Under the pieces are notes generated by a model. The model was not told where the DNA came from. It worked only from the letters and a program-made list of their open reading frames with translations, and did no database searches. A program made the translations under genes and the position numbers. From assembly GCA_023250155.1 (NCBI GenBank), contig JAHFBG010000012.1:1-63932 (forward strand): 63,932 nt of DNA. The letters run 5' to 3'. The DNA comes from Candidatus Melainabacteria bacterium (GTDB lineage Bacteria; Cyanobacteriota; Vampirovibrionia; 2-02-FULL-35-15). This document shows positions 9,602 through 17,714 of this stretch, piece after piece (the stretch's first letter is position 1; each line of letters begins with the position of its first letter).

Positions 9602-11011
9602 ATGAATAATTTTGATCAAGTAAAAACTCAAAACCCAAGTAATAAAAATGTTTCTGCAGGAGCATTGAATTATACAGCTAATGAAGACAATTATTTACTA
9701 TTACCAAATTCTCAAGAAGCAGAACAAGCTGTTTTAGGTGCTGTTCTTGCACAGAGTGATTGTTTAAATAAAATCCTTGAAATACTAGCTAGTTCAAAAT
9801 TCTTTTATAGACCAGCACACCAAATTATCTATGATGCAATCTTAAAACTATATGATAAAAATGAAGCTATTGATCCATTAACTTTATCTGAATATTTAGA
9901 AAACAATAATAAATTAGATGAAATTGGTGGAAGATATTATTTAGGACTTTTATTATCACATTCACCATTAGCTATAAATGGTGAAAGGTATGCGCAAATA
10001 GTATTAGAAAAATATTTGCTTAGAGAAGTTATTTTTGCTGGAAATCAAATATCTCGAATAGGGTATGAAGAATCTGAAGCTGGTGAAGCTGTTGAAAAAG
10101 CAGAACAATTAATATTTAATTTAGCTCAAAAAAAAACTAGCCAAACTCTGCTCCCTATAAGTAATCTTGTTAATGCTACATGGGAACAACTTGAGCAAAG
10201 AGAACAAAAAAAAGGTGAGTTGCTTGGTATTGATTCTGGATTTTATGATTTAAATTCTTATACTTCAGGATTTCAAAAATCAGATTTGATCGTAATTGCA
10301 GCTCGACCAAGTATGGGAAAAACGGCTTTGTGTTTAAATATTGCTGATCATGCAGGAGTTAGTTTAAAAAAGACGGTAGCAATATTTAGTCTTGAAATGT
10401 CTAAAGAACAGTTAATACAAAGAATGGTTTGTTCTAGGGCAAGTGTAGATGCAGCTAAAATGAGGTTTGGACAATTACAGCAAGATGATTGGACACGATT
10501 AGGTGTAGCATTTGGAGACTTAGGTGATGCACCGATTTATATTGATGACACACCTGTTCTTACTGTTATGGAAATGAAGGCAAAAGCCAGAAGGCTAAAA
10601 GCTGAAATGGGTTCATTGGATTTAATAATTATAGATTATCTCCAGTTGATAGAAGGACAACGCTCTGATAATAGAGTTCAGGAAATATCTTATATATCAC
10701 GTGCACTTAAAGCCTTTGCCAGAGAACTTGAAGTGCCAATCGTTGCACTAAGCCAGTTGTCACGAGCTGTTGAGGCACGTCAGAATAAAAAACCAATGCT
10801 TTCTGATTTAAGAGAAAGTGGCTCTATAGAACAAGATGCTGATATTGTTATGTTTATTTATAGAGATGAATATTACAATCCTGAAACTCAAAACAAAGGT
10901 GAAGCTGAAATTATTATTGCAAAGCAAAGAAATGGTCCAACTGGAAAGCTGATGTTACTGTTTCAACCAAATATTACAAGATTTAGAAATCCAGCTAGAA
11001 CGTTTGTGTAG
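9602..11011 (+). CDS. dnaB: Replicative DNA helicase DnaB
   Basis: Hexameric 5'-3' helicase of the replication fork. The N-terminal DnaB domain starts at LPNSQEAEQAVLG. The RecA-like ATPase domain has Walker A ARPSMGKT near residue 233, SLEMSK, Walker B IIIDYLQLI and the DLRESGSIEQDAD motif. No intein interrupts it. I place the start at the ATG at 9602 because GTGGAT lies upstream; an upstream in-frame TTG at 9587 would absorb that site. About 469 aa, full length. The 3' end overlaps the convergent small gene by 17 nt. Confidence 0.97.
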   Translation: MNNFDQVKTQNPSNKNVSAGALNYTANEDNYLLLPNSQEAEQAVLGAVLAQSDCLNKILEILASSKFFYRPAHQIIYDAILKLYDKNEAIDPLTLSEYLENNNKLDEIGGRYYLGLLLSHSPLAINGERYAQIVLEKYLLREVIFAGNQISRIGYEESEAGEAVEKAEQLIFNLAQKKTSQTLLPISNLVNATWEQLEQREQKKGELLGIDSGFYDLNSYTSGFQKSDLIVIAARPSMGKTALCLNIADHAGVSLKKTVAIFSLEMSKEQLIQRMVCSRASVDAAKMRFGQLQQDDWTRLGVAFGDLGDAPIYIDDTPVLTVMEMKAKARRLKAEMGSLDLIIIDYLQLIEGQRSDNRVQEISYISRALKAFARELEVPIVALSQLSRAVEARQNKKPMLSDLRESGSIEQDADIVMFIYRDEYYNPETQNKGEAEIIIAKQRNGPTGKLMLLFQPNITRFRNPARTFV

Positions 11012-11237
11012 GATCTCCAAATATTTTATAGAATTGTGCTGTTACTGATGTTGGCAGTTCCTGATATGAAGAACTTATTTTGTTAATAGTTGTTGGCTCT
11101 ACTGACTTAGTCTTTGCTAAATCAATTTCTGACAACACGGTAGAAAAACTGTTTAGTTTTTTATTGGTATTGTTTAGGTTTTGCTGTGGTGCAGTATTTG
11201 TTGTTGATACTTTGTTAAAATTTACTTCATTAATCAT
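10995..11237 (-). CDS. Unknown small protein, 80 aa
   Basis: Hydrophilic and Asn/Thr/Ser-rich, with no Cys and no membrane segment. It begins MINEVNFNKVS and contains SFSTVLSEID, loosely like the N-terminal regions of flagellar hook-associated proteins, but too little for assignment. AGGGG precedes the ATG at a workable distance. The plus-strand frame across it looks like a shadow. Its 3' end overlaps dnaB by 17 nt. Confidence 0.5.
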   Translation of the reverse strand: MINEVNFNKVSTTNTAPQQNLNNTNKKLNSFSTVLSEIDLAKTKSVEPTTINKISSSYQELPTSVTAQFYKIFGDPTQTF

Positions 11238-11356
11238 TGTGTTGAACCCCTATTGTTTATAGATTTTTATTGAGGAAATATACCTGAAAATAGTTAATAT
11301 AGGGTTAACACTATTAGAAAGTATTTTAAAAGCCTCTAATCCTTTAAAAATGTTTC

Positions 11357-12316
11357 TTATTTATGTAGTCTTGCACTCTTTAAGACAATTTCTACAATCT
11401 CATCATATTCTATGCCAGCACATTTAGCCTGAGCAGGAAGATCGCTTGTATCAGTCATACCTGGTAATGAGTTTATTTCTAATAAATAAGGCTCATTTTC
11501 ACTGTAAAGAATATAATCAACTCTTCCAAAAGAACTACAACAAGCAGTAGTAAAGAGTTTGATGGAATTACTTTCAAGCTCTTCAAGAGTGTGTTGGTCT
11601 AGCTTAGCTGGAAGTATAAACTCTGTCATCCCTTTTGTGTACTTAGCTTGGTAGTCATAGAATTCATTTTTAGGTTTTAATTCAAGGATAGGTAGTACTT
11701 TTATCTTATTATCTATTTCAAGCATACTGACAGTGATTTCTCTTCCTGAAATAAATTCTTCTATTAAATAATCAGAGTCATCTAAATCTACATTGTTTAT
11801 TCTGTGTTCAAGTTCTTCAGAACTTTTAATTTTAAAGGTGTTTACACTTGAGCCCGAGTCTCTTGGTTTAATAAAAACAGCATTGTTTTCTCCTTTTAAT
11901 TCATCCCAGAGTTTTTTTGTTTTTACAACTTCTTTATTTAATCGTGTTAGTAAAAAGGCTTTTGGAGTTAGTATGTTTGCACTTATTGCAATTCTTTTTG
12001 TAAGCCATTTATCCATACTTATTGCACTGCCAAGCACAGATGAGCCAGTATAAGGAATTCTTAGCCATTCTAAGATACCTTGTATAGTTCCATCTTCTCC
12101 AAATTTTCCATGTGTTATTAAAAAAGCAGCTTCTATATTTTTTTCTTTTAAAGCAACAATGTCATTTATGTCTTTAATATCAACTAATAATGAGTTTGAA
12201 TATCCTAGTCGTTGAAGGGCAGAAAAGCAGTTGTTTCCAGATCTTAGTGATATTTCTCTTTCACTTGAGATGCCACCACAGAGAACAGCAATTTTAGTTT
12301 GTTTAGTTATGTGCAT
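11357..12316 (-). CDS. ddl: D-alanine--D-alanine ligase
   Basis: ATP-grasp enzyme making the D-Ala-D-Ala dipeptide for peptidoglycan. Key parts: the N-terminal GGISSEREISLRSG, HGKFGEDG, YTGSSVLGSA, the ATP-binding KPRDSGSS, EEFISGREITVS and the C-terminal metal/substrate motif EINSLPGMT. 319 aa is normal. No Shine-Dalgarno is visible; TAAAAT ends 7 nt before the ATG, suggesting a leaderless message. It diverges from the DUF39 gene across a GC-rich hairpin. Confidence 0.97.
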   Translation of the reverse strand: MHITKQTKIAVLCGGISSEREISLRSGNNCFSALQRLGYSNSLLVDIKDINDIVALKEKNIEAAFLITHGKFGEDGTIQGILEWLRIPYTGSSVLGSAISMDKWLTKRIAISANILTPKAFLLTRLNKEVVKTKKLWDELKGENNAVFIKPRDSGSSVNTFKIKSSEELEHRINNVDLDDSDYLIEEFISGREITVSMLEIDNKIKVLPILELKPKNEFYDYQAKYTKGMTEFILPAKLDQHTLEELESNSIKLFTTACCSSFGRVDYILYSENEPYLLEINSLPGMTDTSDLPAQAKCAGIEYDEIVEIVLKSARLHK

Positions 12317-12323
12317 GATTTAT

Positions 12324-12329
12324 ATTTTA
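12324..12329 (-). promoter_or_regulatory. -10 box of ddl (leaderless)
   Basis: Minus-strand TAAAAT, then 7 nt, then the ddl ATG. No ribosome binding site intervenes. Confidence 0.5.
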
Positions 12330-12356
12330 GCGTATTATGTAAATAACCGGTTTCGG

Positions 12357-12436
12357 CATGTTGCCCTGGCAAACTGTCCGCTGCGGAGGTTTTGATTATA
12401 CCTCCTTGCTTCCAAGGTTTGCCTACGGGCAACATG
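12357..12436. repeat. GC-rich long inverted repeat (MITE/REP-like)
   Basis: Outer arms CATGTTGCCC (12357-12366) and GGGCAACATG (12427-12436) are perfect complements. Inner arms GGCAAAC (12368-12374) and GTTTGCC (12417-12423) follow, and a central hairpin GGAGGT (12385-12390) / ACCTCC (12400-12405). The element is far richer in GC than its surroundings and sits between divergent ddl and the DUF39 gene. It looks like a mobile repeat or structured RNA rather than a terminator, as no convergent transcription occurs here. Confidence 0.7.
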
Positions 12437-12468
12437 GCCTTCACCATATTTAACAATTCGTTGTGCGC

Positions 12469-12474
12469 TAGAAT
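12469..12474 (+). promoter_or_regulatory. -10 box of the DUF39 gene (leaderless)
   Basis: TAGAAT followed by 6 nt and the ATG at 12481. No Shine-Dalgarno and no clear -35. Confidence 0.45.
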
Positions 12475-12480
12475 ATATAC

Positions 12481-13641
12481 ATGCAACGAACAATTGAAGA
12501 AATAAATGACAAGATAAAAAATGAAAGGGCTCAGGTACTTACAGCGTCTGAAGCTAAAGAGGTCATAAAAGAGAAAGGTTCAAAATACTTTACAGATAAT
12601 ATTGATATTGTTACTTGTGCCTCATTTGAGATGAATACAAATGCTTTATTATATTTAAGTTTTGGTCAGACTGACCCACTAATTTACTTTATGGATCCAT
12701 ATATAAACAATGTGCCAGCATATGTTTTAGGCCCTACAGATTTAGCTTTATCCTGTGTTTTATCTTCTAGGGACAATTTAGAATATGGTGGTGCTCATAT
12801 AATTGAAGATTTAATTCTTGGAAAAGATATACATTTAAAAACTAATGGAAGAAACTTTGAAGTGTATCCAAATAAAGAGTTTGATACATGGTTCAATATA
12901 AAGAATTTAAACTGTGCCAGACTTGTTTTAAATCAAGCAATTAACCAAAACAATATAGTTGCAGCAAATTCTGGTGCTAATGACATAAACTCTAATATGG
13001 GAACTTTAATTGGAAAGCTTGAGAATTCAACATTTAACTCATCTAGCTTTTTAAACCCTTTGATAAATGATCCGTATTGTAAAACTATTGGTGTTGGAAG
13101 TTCAGTATGGGTTGCAGGAGGGCATGGAATTGTATTAGGTTACGGTAGTAATCATAATCCTAATCAACACAGAAATAAACATAGTATTCCTATAGGACCT
13201 TCTATCACATTATCAGCTTTTGCAGATACAGATCAAATGAAATCTAAATGGGTAAGAGGTGGTTATTTAAAATCATTTGGAGTAGTTTTATATGTTGGAA
13301 TAGGTATTCCTATACCAGTTTTAAATGAAGAAATTGCAGAAGCTCTTTCTATTACTGATGAAAATATTCATACTACAATTGTTGATTTTTCTATTCCACG
13401 TAGAACTAAACCAATTTTTGGTCAGTGTACTTATAGTGAGTTACGAACCAGTACAGTATTAATAAATGAAAAGCCTACATTAACTGCACCATTATCAAGC
13501 ATGGCTTATGCTATTGAAATATGTAAAATCTTAAAAGATGAAATTATAAACAAAGACTTTTTCTTAACAAAATCAATAATGCCAATTGATATGAATGTTG
13601 AGCTTAAAAAACTAGATTCAAGATTAGGCGAATTAGTATGA
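12481..13641 (+). CDS. Homocysteine biosynthesis protein (DUF39/HcyBio family)
   Basis: 386 aa. It matches the family defined by MA1821 of methanogens (PF01837): N-terminal IEEINDKIKNERAQVLTASE, a Cys in TCASFEM, the GGAH segment, and the Gly-rich GVGSSVWVAGGHG and GPSITLSAFAD stretches. In methanogens this family, with a partner CBS/ferredoxin protein, helps turn aspartate semialdehyde into homocysteine using sulfide. No such partner is adjacent here. It overlaps the next gene by ATGA (translational coupling). The family assignment is secure; the reaction in this organism is inferred. Confidence 0.85.
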   Translation: MQRTIEEINDKIKNERAQVLTASEAKEVIKEKGSKYFTDNIDIVTCASFEMNTNALLYLSFGQTDPLIYFMDPYINNVPAYVLGPTDLALSCVLSSRDNLEYGGAHIIEDLILGKDIHLKTNGRNFEVYPNKEFDTWFNIKNLNCARLVLNQAINQNNIVAANSGANDINSNMGTLIGKLENSTFNSSSFLNPLINDPYCKTIGVGSSVWVAGGHGIVLGYGSNHNPNQHRNKHSIPIGPSITLSAFADTDQMKSKWVRGGYLKSFGVVLYVGIGIPIPVLNEEIAEALSITDENIHTTIVDFSIPRRTKPIFGQCTYSELRTSTVLINEKPTLTAPLSSMAYAIEICKILKDEIINKDFFLTKSIMPIDMNVELKKLDSRLGELV

Positions 13642-14696
13642 TTAGGCGTTATAAAGCAATTAATATAAGTGTTTTTGTTTTGTTTATATTATTAGGTCTT
13701 GCCTTAAGTACGGTTGCTCAAGAGTTAGTAGTTTCAGAGATTATGGGCATACATTCAGAAGAAAGAATGTTATTGCTAGATGTTGCAAAAAAATATCCAG
13801 TGGTTAAATTTCTTGATATAAACAACGCTAGTGGTGATTATCTTTTGACTATAGAAATATTAGATTCTAGTTATCATAAGGATTTTATTTTTGATGAAAG
13901 TATAAAAAGTTCTCTCTTAAAAGAGCTGGATTTTGTAAGTGATATTTCTGTCCAACAAACAAGTGAAAATTTAGTCAATAAACTAATTGTTAGCTTAGTC
14001 TTAAAACCATCTTTTGACAGCAGTATTTTTAAACCTAAAATCTTATCTACAAAAAACAATATTGTTAAAATCTCTATCGTAGATTCACAGGCAGAAATCA
14101 CAAGTTTATACAATAAGGCTGTTAGTGAACAATTGGCAGGAAACAATATAATAGCTGAAGAATTATATAAAACAATTATATCTAAAGAGAACAATTTTTA
14201 TATAGCTAGGTTTAATCTTGCAAAGGTGTATTTAGATCAGGCTAAATATAATGAGGCTGAGTCAACACTTCTAAATTTGATTAGTGAATTGACGAGTACT
14301 TCAAGTGATTCTCTTATTTTACTTCAAGCAAAAAACAGTTTGGGATTTATTTATTGTTTAATTGGCAAGCCTAATGAAGCTAATAATTTATTTCAAGAAG
14401 TACTAAAAGTCAAACCTGATTTTTTTGAAACACACTATTTAATTGGAGTACTAAATGAGAAGCTTAAAGATATAAAAAATGCAAAGCTTAGTTTTAAAAA
14501 AGCGATTGAATTAAATCCAGGAGGTGCAGAGGCATATTATCATCTTGGTGTACTGGAACTTATTGAAAAAAACAAAAAAGATGCTTTCCAGTACTTTAAT
14601 AAAGTTATAGAAATTTCACCAACTAGTGAAATTGGAAAATTGAGCCAGAATGAAATTGATAAGTTAAATCAAAAAGGCAGTAAAAAGGTTTTATAA
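13638..14696 (+). CDS. Exported or membrane-anchored TPR protein
   Basis: 352 aa. Residues about 5-27 form a signal peptide or anchor (VFVLFILLGLALSTVAQE). A region of about 120 residues of unknown fold follows, then several TPR units from about residue 150 (for example YNKAVSEQLAGN, FNLAKVYLDQAKYNEAE, YHLGVLELIEKNKKDAF). TPR proteins mediate protein-protein contacts; the partner is unknown. Its ATG overlaps the stop of the DUF39 gene, so the two are co-translated, though a membrane TPR protein has no obvious link to homocysteine synthesis. Confidence 0.75.
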   Translation: MIRRYKAINISVFVLFILLGLALSTVAQELVVSEIMGIHSEERMLLLDVAKKYPVVKFLDINNASGDYLLTIEILDSSYHKDFIFDESIKSSLLKELDFVSDISVQQTSENLVNKLIVSLVLKPSFDSSIFKPKILSTKNNIVKISIVDSQAEITSLYNKAVSEQLAGNNIIAEELYKTIISKENNFYIARFNLAKVYLDQAKYNEAESTLLNLISELTSTSSDSLILLQAKNSLGFIYCLIGKPNEANNLFQEVLKVKPDFFETHYLIGVLNEKLKDIKNAKLSFKKAIELNPGGAEAYYHLGVLELIEKNKKDAFQYFNKVIEISPTSEIGKLSQNEIDKLNQKGSKKVL

Positions 14697-14719
14697 AAAA
14701 ACATATCTGTATAGTACAA

Positions 14720-15436
14720 ATGCTAAAAACACAAACGTGGTATTTTCTATTAACTCAAGCTAACAGTGGCTCTTTTAACATGGCTTGTGATAATTATTTA
14801 CTTGATTGTTTTGTTCAAGGAGAAATATTGAATCCTTTGCTTCGACTCTATTCTTGGAGTGAAGAAACTCTTTCTATTGGTGCAAATCAAAAAAAAGATG
14901 TTTTAAATCATAAAAACAATTATCCATTAGTTAAACGTACTAGTGGTGGGCAATCTATTTTACATGAAATGTCTAACAATGAAATAACATACTCCATTTT
15001 TCTTAAATCAAAAAAAAATGCTAAAGATATTTATTATGAAATAGGAAATATCTTTATTGCTTATTTGAAGAACTATGGTTTAAATGCAAGTATTGGATCT
15101 TCAAATGAGAAATATATGAATCATTTTAATTGCTTTGAATGTAAAACACCTGCAGATATTGTTGTTGGTGATATAAAAATAATTGGTAGTGCACAATACC
15201 GAAAAAAAGAATATCTTATGCAGCATGGATCAATAAAACTTGGTTTAATTAGACAATTAAGTGGAATAGATTTGTATAAAGAGAAGGCTATTGTAGACTT
15301 GAAAATTGTTTTTAAACAAATATTGAATATTCAATTTACAGACTATTCTCTTTCTGAGGTTAATTATGAAAAAATCAATTCAATTGCTATAATACATAGT
15401 GACAACTATATAAAAACAAATGCAAATCAAAACTGA
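14720..15436 (+). CDS. lipM: Octanoyltransferase LipM-like (lipoate ligase fold)
   Basis: 238-aa member of the BPL/LplA/LipB superfamily. It transfers octanoate from acyl carrier protein to a lipoyl domain (H protein in LipM). Conserved parts are VKRTSGGQSILHE (71-83), K153 in DIKIIGSAQYRK and MQHGSI (167 on). Cys138 in the NCFE motif aligns with the catalytic Cys of Bacillus LipM, favouring an octanoyltransferase over an ATP-dependent lipoate ligase. Its 3' end overlaps bioB by 17 nt. No lipA lies nearby. TATAGT precedes the ATG by only 4 nt and no Shine-Dalgarno is visible. Confidence 0.75.
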   Translation: MLKTQTWYFLLTQANSGSFNMACDNYLLDCFVQGEILNPLLRLYSWSEETLSIGANQKKDVLNHKNNYPLVKRTSGGQSILHEMSNNEITYSIFLKSKKNAKDIYYEIGNIFIAYLKNYGLNASIGSSNEKYMNHFNCFECKTPADIVVGDIKIIGSAQYRKKEYLMQHGSIKLGLIRQLSGIDLYKEKAIVDLKIVFKQILNIQFTDYSLSEVNYEKINSIAIIHSDNYIKTNANQN

Positions 15437-16370
15437 AATTAAATACTCAACAGATGAAGTCGATAAGGTTTACAATAAGCCTTTTCTGGAATTAGTTTAT
15501 GAGGCTCAATCGGTCCATCGACAATATCAACCAATAAACAAAGTTCAATTATGTACTTTAAGCAATATTAAAAGTGGTAATTGTCCAGAAGATTGTAAAT
15601 ATTGTCCACAAAGTGTTAGATATGATACTCAGATTGAAAAGTATAACTTACTTCCTAATGAAGAGGTTTTAAATCAAGCAAATGAAGCAAAAAAAAATGG
15701 AGCTTCAAGATTTTGTATGGGAGCTGCATGGCGTAATGCCCCAAACAATAGTGACTTTGATAGAGTGTTAGATTTGATTAATAATATTTCTAAATTAAAT
15801 ATGGAAGTTTGTTGTACGTTAGGTATGTTAACTCAGGAACAAGCAGACAAATTAAAACAAGCAGGATTAACAGCCTATAATCATAATTTAGATACATCTG
15901 AGGAATTTTATAAAGAAATAATTTCAACAAGAACTTATGAAGATAGATTAAAAACTATAAGTTATGTTTCAAATTCTGGTATTCAGCTATGTTGTGGTGG
16001 CATTATTGGTTTGGGTGAAAGTAAAAAAGATAGAATTGAACTAATTAAAACCTTGGCAAATTTAAATCCACAGCCAGAATCAGTTCCTGTAAATAGTTTA
16101 GTAAAAATTCAGGGTACTCCACTTCAAGATAATGAGAACATAGATTCTTTTGAATTAGTAAGAACGATTGCAACAGCAAGGATTTTTATTCCTAAAGCTA
16201 AAGTTAGACTTTCAGCAGGTAGGCTTGAAATGAGTCATGAGTTACAAACATTATGTTTTCTAGCTGGAGCAAATAGTATTTTCATTGGAGAGAAGCTACT
16301 TACGACAGATAATCCTGAAGTTAATAATGATAAACAATTGTTTGAAAAGCTTATGTTAAGTCCTTTGTAA
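15420..16370 (+). CDS. bioB: Biotin synthase
   Basis: Radical-SAM enzyme that inserts sulfur into dethiobiotin. The 4Fe-4S/SAM motif is C55-x3-C59-x2-C62 (GNCPEDCKYC). Further conserved elements are YNHNLDTS, the second cluster region around CCGGIIGLGE, and the C-terminal RLSAGR with its cluster-binding Arg. 316 aa is normal. The start overlaps the end of lipM, so two cofactor genes that use acyl-derived substrates and sulfur insertion are translationally linked. No other bio genes are present in the window. Confidence 0.95.
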   Translation: MQIKTEIKYSTDEVDKVYNKPFLELVYEAQSVHRQYQPINKVQLCTLSNIKSGNCPEDCKYCPQSVRYDTQIEKYNLLPNEEVLNQANEAKKNGASRFCMGAAWRNAPNNSDFDRVLDLINNISKLNMEVCCTLGMLTQEQADKLKQAGLTAYNHNLDTSEEFYKEIISTRTYEDRLKTISYVSNSGIQLCCGGIIGLGESKKDRIELIKTLANLNPQPESVPVNSLVKIQGTPLQDNENIDSFELVRTIATARIFIPKAKVRLSAGRLEMSHELQTLCFLAGANSIFIGEKLLTTDNPEVNNDKQLFEKLMLSPL

Positions 16371-16387
16371 TTTGGGTAAATTGTAAG

Positions 16388-16396
16388 TGTTATAAT
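16388..16396 (+). promoter_or_regulatory. Extended -10 promoter (TGTTATAAT)
   Basis: TG-n-TATAAT with the hexamer at 16391-16396, 34 bp before the ATG at 16430, which has its own GGAGG Shine-Dalgarno. Confidence 0.55.
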
Positions 16397-16429
16397 GGTT
16401 TTTTGTTTGTGATTTAATATGGAGGAAAT

Positions 16430-17089
16430 ATGTGGACTAAAATTATTATGGCTTTGTTATGTGGAATGTTGTTAGGAATAAATTCATATGCTCAGGATTT
16501 AAGACCTGAAAATAATCCAAAGACAGATGATTTTCAAAATCAACCAATACCTCCAGCACTACAGATGGATCAATTATTAGGTCAGGGGTCTCCACCACAA
16601 GCTCAACCTGTGCCACAAGTTCAACCTGCGCCACAAGTTCAACCACCACCACAAATTCAACTTCCACCACAAGTTGGTCAACAAAATATGCCTTTGCCTT
16701 CTGGGTTGGCTATTCCAAATAACGCTCCTTCAAAAGGACAATCTCCACCACCAACACAAATACCACCAGGAATTATTATTCAAGGCAAAGAAAAAGAATC
16801 CTTTCAAAAAGTTTTTGTTGATAAAGTGAAAATAGGCCAACCTATTGAATTAAAGTTGTTAATGTTTGATAGAGAGCCGACAGAAGTCTTAGTATCCACT
16901 ACTTATGGATTACCAGAATCTGCAAAATATGAATTTAAGGTAGATGAAAAACAAAGAAATAGAGCAACTGCAAATTTAACGTGGACACCTACAGGAAAAG
17001 ATAAAGGTTTTCATACTATTATTGTTGAATTGAGTAATAGCAAAGGAACTAAAAATAGAATGTCTTTTTCTTATGATGTAGAGAAGTGA
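16430..17089 (+). CDS. Secreted Pro/Gln-rich protein with Ig-like C-terminal domain
   Basis: 219 aa. A signal peptide (residues about 1-21, MALLCGMLLGINSYAQ) is followed by a low-complexity Pro/Gln linker of hexapeptide repeats (PQAQPV, PQVQPA and variants, about 56-85) and then a roughly 95-residue beta-rich domain with the TWTPTGKDKGFHTIIVE pattern seen in putative Ig/cadherin-like folds. Function unknown; it is probably a periplasmic or surface protein. GGAGG lies 6 nt before the ATG, and an extended -10 lies upstream. Confidence 0.7.
   Translation: MWTKIIMALLCGMLLGINSYAQDLRPENNPKTDDFQNQPIPPALQMDQLLGQGSPPQAQPVPQVQPAPQVQPPPQIQLPPQVGQQNMPLPSGLAIPNNAPSKGQSPPPTQIPPGIIIQGKEKESFQKVFVDKVKIGQPIELKLLMFDREPTEVLVSTTYGLPESAKYEFKVDEKQRNRATANLTWTPTGKDKGFHTIIVELSNSKGTKNRMSFSYDVEK
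16595..16684 (+). repeat. 18-bp tandem repeats coding for Pro/Gln hexapeptides
   Basis: Five degenerate units starting CCACAAGYTCAACC encode the PQ-x-Q-x-x linker of the secreted protein. Copy number of such a repeat is likely to vary between strains. Confidence 0.75.
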
Positions 17090-17201
17090 ACGCTAAATAT
17101 ATCTCCTTAATTATGTATTGTAGAAATTAATCTTTTCTGTAAGAATTGATTTCTCTAGGTTTATATTGTAAGATTGTTCTAATTATCTGGAGGTATTAAA
17201 G

Positions 17202-17645
17202 ATGTATGTTATAGATGTTATAAGAGTTTCTGATATTAAGAGTGATTTTAAGATAAAAGGTTTTTTTAAAACAAAAGTTGAGGTTTTTTATAAAGGACCT
17301 AATGGTGAGGATTTAAATTTAACTGAGCCTGCAAAAAAAGCGTATGTTAATTATTCAGATGCAAAGTATCAGTTGAGGCAGTTTGATAATATTGATAAGA
17401 ATTTGCATGAGCTGTCAATATTACTATCTCGTCTTATAGAGAAAAAAGATCCTACAAATGCTATAAATTATGATCTTGATCATCCTATATGGAAAGCTTT
17501 TCAAAAGCTACTTGAAAAAAATGGTGAATTTGCTAAAGCTGTATCTGAATTAAAAGAATTATTAGATCCTAAAATTAGTACACATACTGGTGAAGTTAAT
17601 CCAAAAGAAGTAAATCCTCCTGGTCGTGGTTTTAAAATGGCATAA
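17202..17645 (+). CDS. Unknown protein, 147 aa
   Basis: No family recognised. It is hydrophilic with no signal peptide. The N-terminal third reads as beta strands (YVIDVIRVSDIK ... KVEVFYKG), followed by an Asp/Lys-rich helical part and a Pro/Gly tail (NPPGRGFKMA). A strong GGAGG Shine-Dalgarno precedes the ATG. It stands alone between the secreted Pro/Gln protein and nadB. Codon use resembles its neighbours. Confidence 0.65.
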   Translation: MYVIDVIRVSDIKSDFKIKGFFKTKVEVFYKGPNGEDLNLTEPAKKAYVNYSDAKYQLRQFDNIDKNLHELSILLSRLIEKKDPTNAINYDLDHPIWKAFQKLLEKNGEFAKAVSELKELLDPKISTHTGEVNPKEVNPPGRGFKMA

Positions 17646-17701
17646 AACTAGCTGTTTTATCTAAAAACCAGCTTAAATCTCAAAACTTAGAAGCCATGTA
17701 A

Positions 17702-17707
17702 TATACT
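17702..17707 (+). promoter_or_regulatory. -10 box of nadB (leaderless)
   Basis: TATACT followed by 7 nt and the nadB ATG. No Shine-Dalgarno is visible. Confidence 0.5.
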
Positions 17708-17714
17708 ATATTCC

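Noticed and set aside
11080..11262. Plus-strand 60-codon frame opposite the 80-aa gene
   Set aside because: It has many hydrophobic and Cys residues typical of a shadow frame and no ribosome binding site, whereas the minus-strand frame is hydrophilic with AGGGG upstream.
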